Assembly: GCA_030150965.1 (NCBI GenBank)
Contig: JASLEW010000985.1
Location: forward strand, 1 to 7,440
DNA: 7,440 nt
Direction of reading: 5' to 3'
Origin: Thermoanaerobaculia bacterium
GTDB taxonomy: Bacteria > Acidobacteriota > Thermoanaerobaculia > Multivoradales > UBA5704
Position 1 is the first letter of the stretch; the number at the start of each line of letters is the position of its first letter. Shown in pieces: positions 5,781-7,440 of this stretch. Made by a program: the position numbers and the translations under genes. The notes under the pieces are model-generated. The model worked only from the letters and a program-made list of their open reading frames with translations. It was not told the origin of the DNA and searched no databases.

Positions 5781-6043
5781 CTGACCTCAACGCGGCGCAG
5801 GGTCGTCGCTCGCCGAGAGGGGCGTGCGGTCATCATCCACGACCTCGATTTCTCCACCCTCCTCGCGGTCAAGGGGCTCAGCCAACCTAGCCTCATCACC
5901 CTGCGCCTTGCTGCCACCGACCCGGTCGCGGTGGCCGCGAGGCTCAACGAGGTCGCGCTGGTGCTGAGCGAGCTCTTGCAGCAGCCCTGCGCGGTGACGA
6001 CGAGGATCTGAACGTCAGGGCGCGCAAACTGCCCATCACCTGA
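5781..6043 (+). pseudogene. DUF5615 (PIN-like) protein remnant, N-terminus lost and frameshifted
   Basis: The plus-strand translation from about 5808 reads ARREGRAVIIHDLDFSTLL, then AVKGLSQPSLITLRLAATDP, then VAVAARLNEVALVLSELL. This follows the C-terminal half of DUF5615 PIN-like proteins, where a conserved Asp-containing DLDF block is followed by a PSxIxLRL strand and a helix ending the domain. The frame stops at 6009-6011. A shift at about 5997-6002 restores the family's typical ending as DEDLNVRARKLPIT, terminating at 6041-6043. The N-terminal part, which should carry the first catalytic aspartate, is missing; the previous gene ends only 47 bases earlier. No start codon or ribosome binding site is present. 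DUF5615 proteins usually pair with DUF433 antitoxins, and none is seen here. It is a decayed second toxin-like gene of the islet. The family call is by eye. Confidence 0.6.
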
Positions 6044-6374
6044 CCTCCTGATCCCGCGCCCTGGTGCAGCCGAGCTGCCGGCGCTCACCCCGCGACGCAC
6101 CGCACCGTGACCTCAAGCAGCCAAACAGCGGCAAGATGTCGCTTGCCAGCGCGCCGGCGATGGCCCGTGCTTCCGCCCGCGCCCAGGCCGGCAGAAGATC
6201 CTCTTCCAGATAGCGCTGCGCACCGGCGAGATAGGGCCGCAGCAGGCCGGCCAGCGCCTGGCGGTCGCCAGAAGCGAGGGCCGGCGGGAGCCTCGCCAGG
6301 TTCAAGCTCCGCCGGGATGGAGCCGACGCGGCGGCGGCCGCCAGGAGCGCGCGGCGGTTGGCGCGGATCAGCAC
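6036..6374 (-). pseudogene. Unidentified minus-strand coding remnant or small hypothetical protein
   Basis: On the minus strand from a GTG at 6374 the translation begins VLIRANRRALLAAAAASAP, continues with LARLPPALASGDRQALAGLL and RYLEEDLLPAWARAEARAIA, then degenerates after about 6115 into Arg/Cys-rich sequence. Third codon positions are strongly G+C and the composition is helix-forming over about 85 codons, which looks like real coding sequence. The final 25 codons lose this bias. A weak AGAGGG lies 10 bases before the GTG. I do not recognise the family. It may be the broken end of a larger gene, or a short hypothetical protein with a random tail. It converges on the DUF5615 remnant and overlaps its last bases. 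Confidence 0.35.
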
Positions 6375-6422
6375 GGCGTGGCCGCCCTCTCGGCCTTGGG
6401 CGCCGCGCCCCCCGGCCTCTGC

Positions 6423-6428
6423 TAGAAT
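6423..6428 (+). promoter_or_regulatory. Putative -10 element (TAGAAT) upstream of attR
   Basis: TAGAAT inside CTGCTAGAATCGG repeats the GCTAGAATC seen before the antitoxin gene. Nothing recognisable is encoded in the next 180 bases. If active, transcription would cross attR and reach the NRPS gene about 300 bases on. It could equally be the relic promoter of a lost islet gene. Confidence 0.35.
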
Positions 6429-6609
6429 CGGCGGCGGACGAAAAATCCGCAGCACCAGCCCTCGGACAAGATTTGGGAAAGAGCCGTCCAAACTGCACCC
6501 TCCCGCCCCAGCCGGGGCAACTCCTGGTCGAGGTGTAAGCCTCTCTTTGAGAGCCTCTTATGAGCTGTGGAGGTCGGTTGCGAGATGTGCCGGATTGGCC
6601 TGGGCCGCT
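6429..6609. other. Non-coding stretch left of attR
   Basis: About 180 bases with no supported gene. It contains a small perfect hairpin, CTCTC-TTT-GAGAG, at 6541-6553, with no T tract. GGGCCG at 6602-6607, right before the attR repeat, equals the first six bases of tRNA-Lys. This could be chance in GC-rich DNA, or a sign that the right copy is a tRNA gene with an internal deletion. Confidence 0.3.
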
Positions 6610-6656
6610 CTTTTGATCCGCGGGTCCAGAGATCGAGCCTCTGACCGCCCACCAAT
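6610..6656 (+). repeat. attR: displaced and degenerating tRNA-Lys 3' end
   Basis: This copy of the tRNA-Lys 3' part differs from 3407-3453 at four positions: A to G in the anticodon loop, T to A and T to C in the T loop, and G to C in the acceptor strand. CCACCAAT at its end is identical. There is no D arm or 5' half in front, so it is not a working tRNA. It is best read as the host's original tRNA end, pushed aside by integration and free to mutate. Identity ends just after it (AGAATC on the left, GAGATC here). Confidence 0.75.
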
Positions 6657-6687
6657 GAGATCGTGGCGCGCGAGAAGGTATCCAGCG

Positions 6688-6701
6688 GCCTGCGTGCAGG
6701 C
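6688..6701. other. Inverted repeat GCCTGC-GT-GCAGGC in the NRPS leader
   Basis: A perfect 6-base inverted repeat with a 2-base centre lies 37 bases before the NRPS start codon. The geometry fits a dimeric regulator's operator better than an RNA hairpin, because a 2-base loop is too tight. In DNA this rich in G+C, chance is a real alternative. Confidence 0.25.
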
Positions 6702-6737
6702 GCTCGGCGGCAAGCAAGTCCAGGAGTCGCCTTCACG

Positions 6738-7440
6738 ATGACGCAGGCGATGCTCCCCACCGGCCGCCTCGCTCGCTTTAAGAAGATCTTGCAGGAGCGT
6801 GGAGCCGGCATGGGCCGGGCGCAGAGCGAGCCGCTGCGGCGCCGCTCGGGGGACGGGCCGTGGGCGCTCTCCTTCGCCCAGGAGCGTCTGTGGTTCATCG
6901 ATCAGCTGGAGCCCGGCAGCGCGCTCTACAACGTGCCGGTGCATGCGCGCCTCGAGGAGAGGCCGCGGGTCGATGTCCTGCGGCGTGCGCTCGCCGAGAT
7001 CCTGCGCCGGCACGAGGTGCTGCGCACCCGCTATGAGAGCCTGGCTGGCCGGCCGGTCCAGGTGATCGGCCGCGAGCCGGTGGCGGAGATCCTGCCGCTG
7101 GTCGACCTGGGGGGTCCGGGCGGGCTGGACGACGCCGCCCGCGGCAGGGAGATGCAGCGGCTGGCGGCCGAGGCGGCGGCGCGGCCGTTCGATCTCGGCC
7201 GGGGTCCGGTCTTTCGCGCGCTGCTGGTGCGCATGGACGAGGCGGAGCACCGGCTGCTCGCCAACCTGCACCATATCGTCTGGGATGCGGCCTCGACCCA
7301 GGTGCTGCTGCGGGAGCTGTCGGCGCTCTACGCGGCGTTCGCCGCCGGCGAGGCCTCGCCGCTGCCGGAGCTGCCGGTGCAGTACGCCGACTATGCAGCC
7401 TGGCAGCGGGCCTGGTTCGAGAGCGCGGATGCGGCGGCGG
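6738..7440 (+). CDS. Non-ribosomal peptide synthetase, N-terminal condensation domain (3' end outside the window)
   Basis: The first 234 codons of an NRPS, a cytoplasmic multidomain enzyme that assembles peptides from carrier-bound amino acids. After a basic leader of about 40 residues (RLARFKKILQERG), a condensation domain begins. Its core motifs are in order: SFAQERLWFIDQL (45-57), YNVP (64-67), RHEVLRTRYE (91-100), FDLGRGPVFRALLVR (151-165), the catalytic HHIVWDA (178-184) and QYADYAAWQ (215-223). The second histidine (179) and Asp183 are kept, but the Gly closing HHxxxDG is Ala184. The pattern resembles LCL-type domains that join two L-residues, or starter C domains that add an acyl group. 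Beginning with a C domain means it either receives a chain from another protein or is N-acylated. ATG 6738 is taken as the start, with AGGAG 11 bases upstream; ATG 6810 with GGAG 5 bases upstream is a serious alternative. The frame is open to the edge. It starts 81 bases after attR, so it belongs to the host side. Confidence 0.9.
   Translation, partial: MTQAMLPTGRLARFKKILQERGAGMGRAQSEPLRRRSGDGPWALSFAQERLWFIDQLEPGSALYNVPVHARLEERPRVDVLRRALAEILRRHEVLRTRYESLAGRPVQVIGREPVAEILPLVDLGGPGGLDDAARGREMQRLAAEAAARPFDLGRGPVFRALLVRMDEAEHRLLANLHHIVWDAASTQVLLRELSALYAAFAAGEASPLPELPVQYADYAAWQRAWFESADAAA

Larger units (their letters stand above)
3407..6656. mobile_element. Decayed genomic islet integrated in tRNA-Lys (attL 3407-3453, attR 6610-6656)
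   Basis: A segment of about 3.2 kb is bounded by direct repeats of the tRNA-Lys 3' end. It contains an integrase fragment beside the tRNA, an intact toxin-antitoxin pair, a lower-GC secreted repeat protein and two degraded coding remnants. Right after attR the sequence returns to high-GC coding (an NRPS). The arrangement of tRNA, integrase and cargo up to a displaced tRNA end is what integrative elements using tRNA genes leave behind. With no intact recombinase inside, the islet can no longer move by itself. Boundaries are inferred from the repeats; later insertions or deletions inside are likely. Confidence 0.7.

Noticed and set aside
6602..6656. A second functional tRNA-Lys
   Set aside because: GGGCCG at 6602 resembles the tRNA 5' end, but the D arm and half the anticodon stem are absent, so no cloverleaf can form. 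A tRNA gene with an internal deletion remains a minor alternative to attR.
6085..6717. Long minus-strand frames at 6085-6717, 6422-6898 and 6558-7274
   Set aside because: They cross attR and the NRPS start in the antisense direction, and their translations show no family motifs.

Overview
The window is mostly very GC-rich bacterial DNA (a hand count of bases 2101-2160 gives 49/60 G+C). An ADOP-type duplicated MacB/FtsX permease, a small DinB-like enzyme, a TonB C-terminal domain protein and an NRPS gene together suggest Acidobacteriota, or less likely another GC-rich lineage such as Myxococcota. This is judged from gene content alone; there is no rRNA or marker gene to settle it.

Layout. Bases 1-1723 (minus strand) hold the N-terminal 574 codons of a large ADOP/MacB-like ABC transporter permease that runs off the left edge. 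Divergent from it, with its own promoter and a strong ribosome binding site, is a DinB-superfamily protein (1873-2475). A secreted or membrane-anchored TonB C-terminal domain protein follows (2543-3310). Then comes an intact tRNA-Lys(UUU) with encoded CCA (3376-3451).

The main discovery is that the 3' part of this tRNA, from the anticodon loop to two bases past CCA, is repeated in direct orientation at 6610-6656 (43 of 47 bases identical). This is the classic footprint of a tyrosine-recombinase element integrated into a tRNA gene. The 3.2 kb between the copies behaves like a decayed genomic islet. Next to the tRNA is a broken integrase fragment (core-binding domain only, 3549-3716). It is followed by an intact UPF0175 antitoxin / DUF3368 PIN-like toxin pair (3717-4452) and a lower-GC gene for a secreted, cysteine-rich protein with four exact-period 48-residue repeats (4802-5734). 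After these lie a frameshifted remnant of a DUF5615 PIN-like protein (5781-6043) and an unidentified minus-strand coding remnant (6036-6374). The toxin-antitoxin pair would stabilise the islet; the secreted repeat protein is its only apparent intact cargo and has no function I can assign.

Immediately right of the islet (6738 to the right edge) begins a non-ribosomal peptide synthetase, opening with a condensation domain whose HHxxxDG motif reads HHIVWDA. Several genes share a -10-like element of the form GCTANAAT or CTATACT, giving a consistent local promoter signature.
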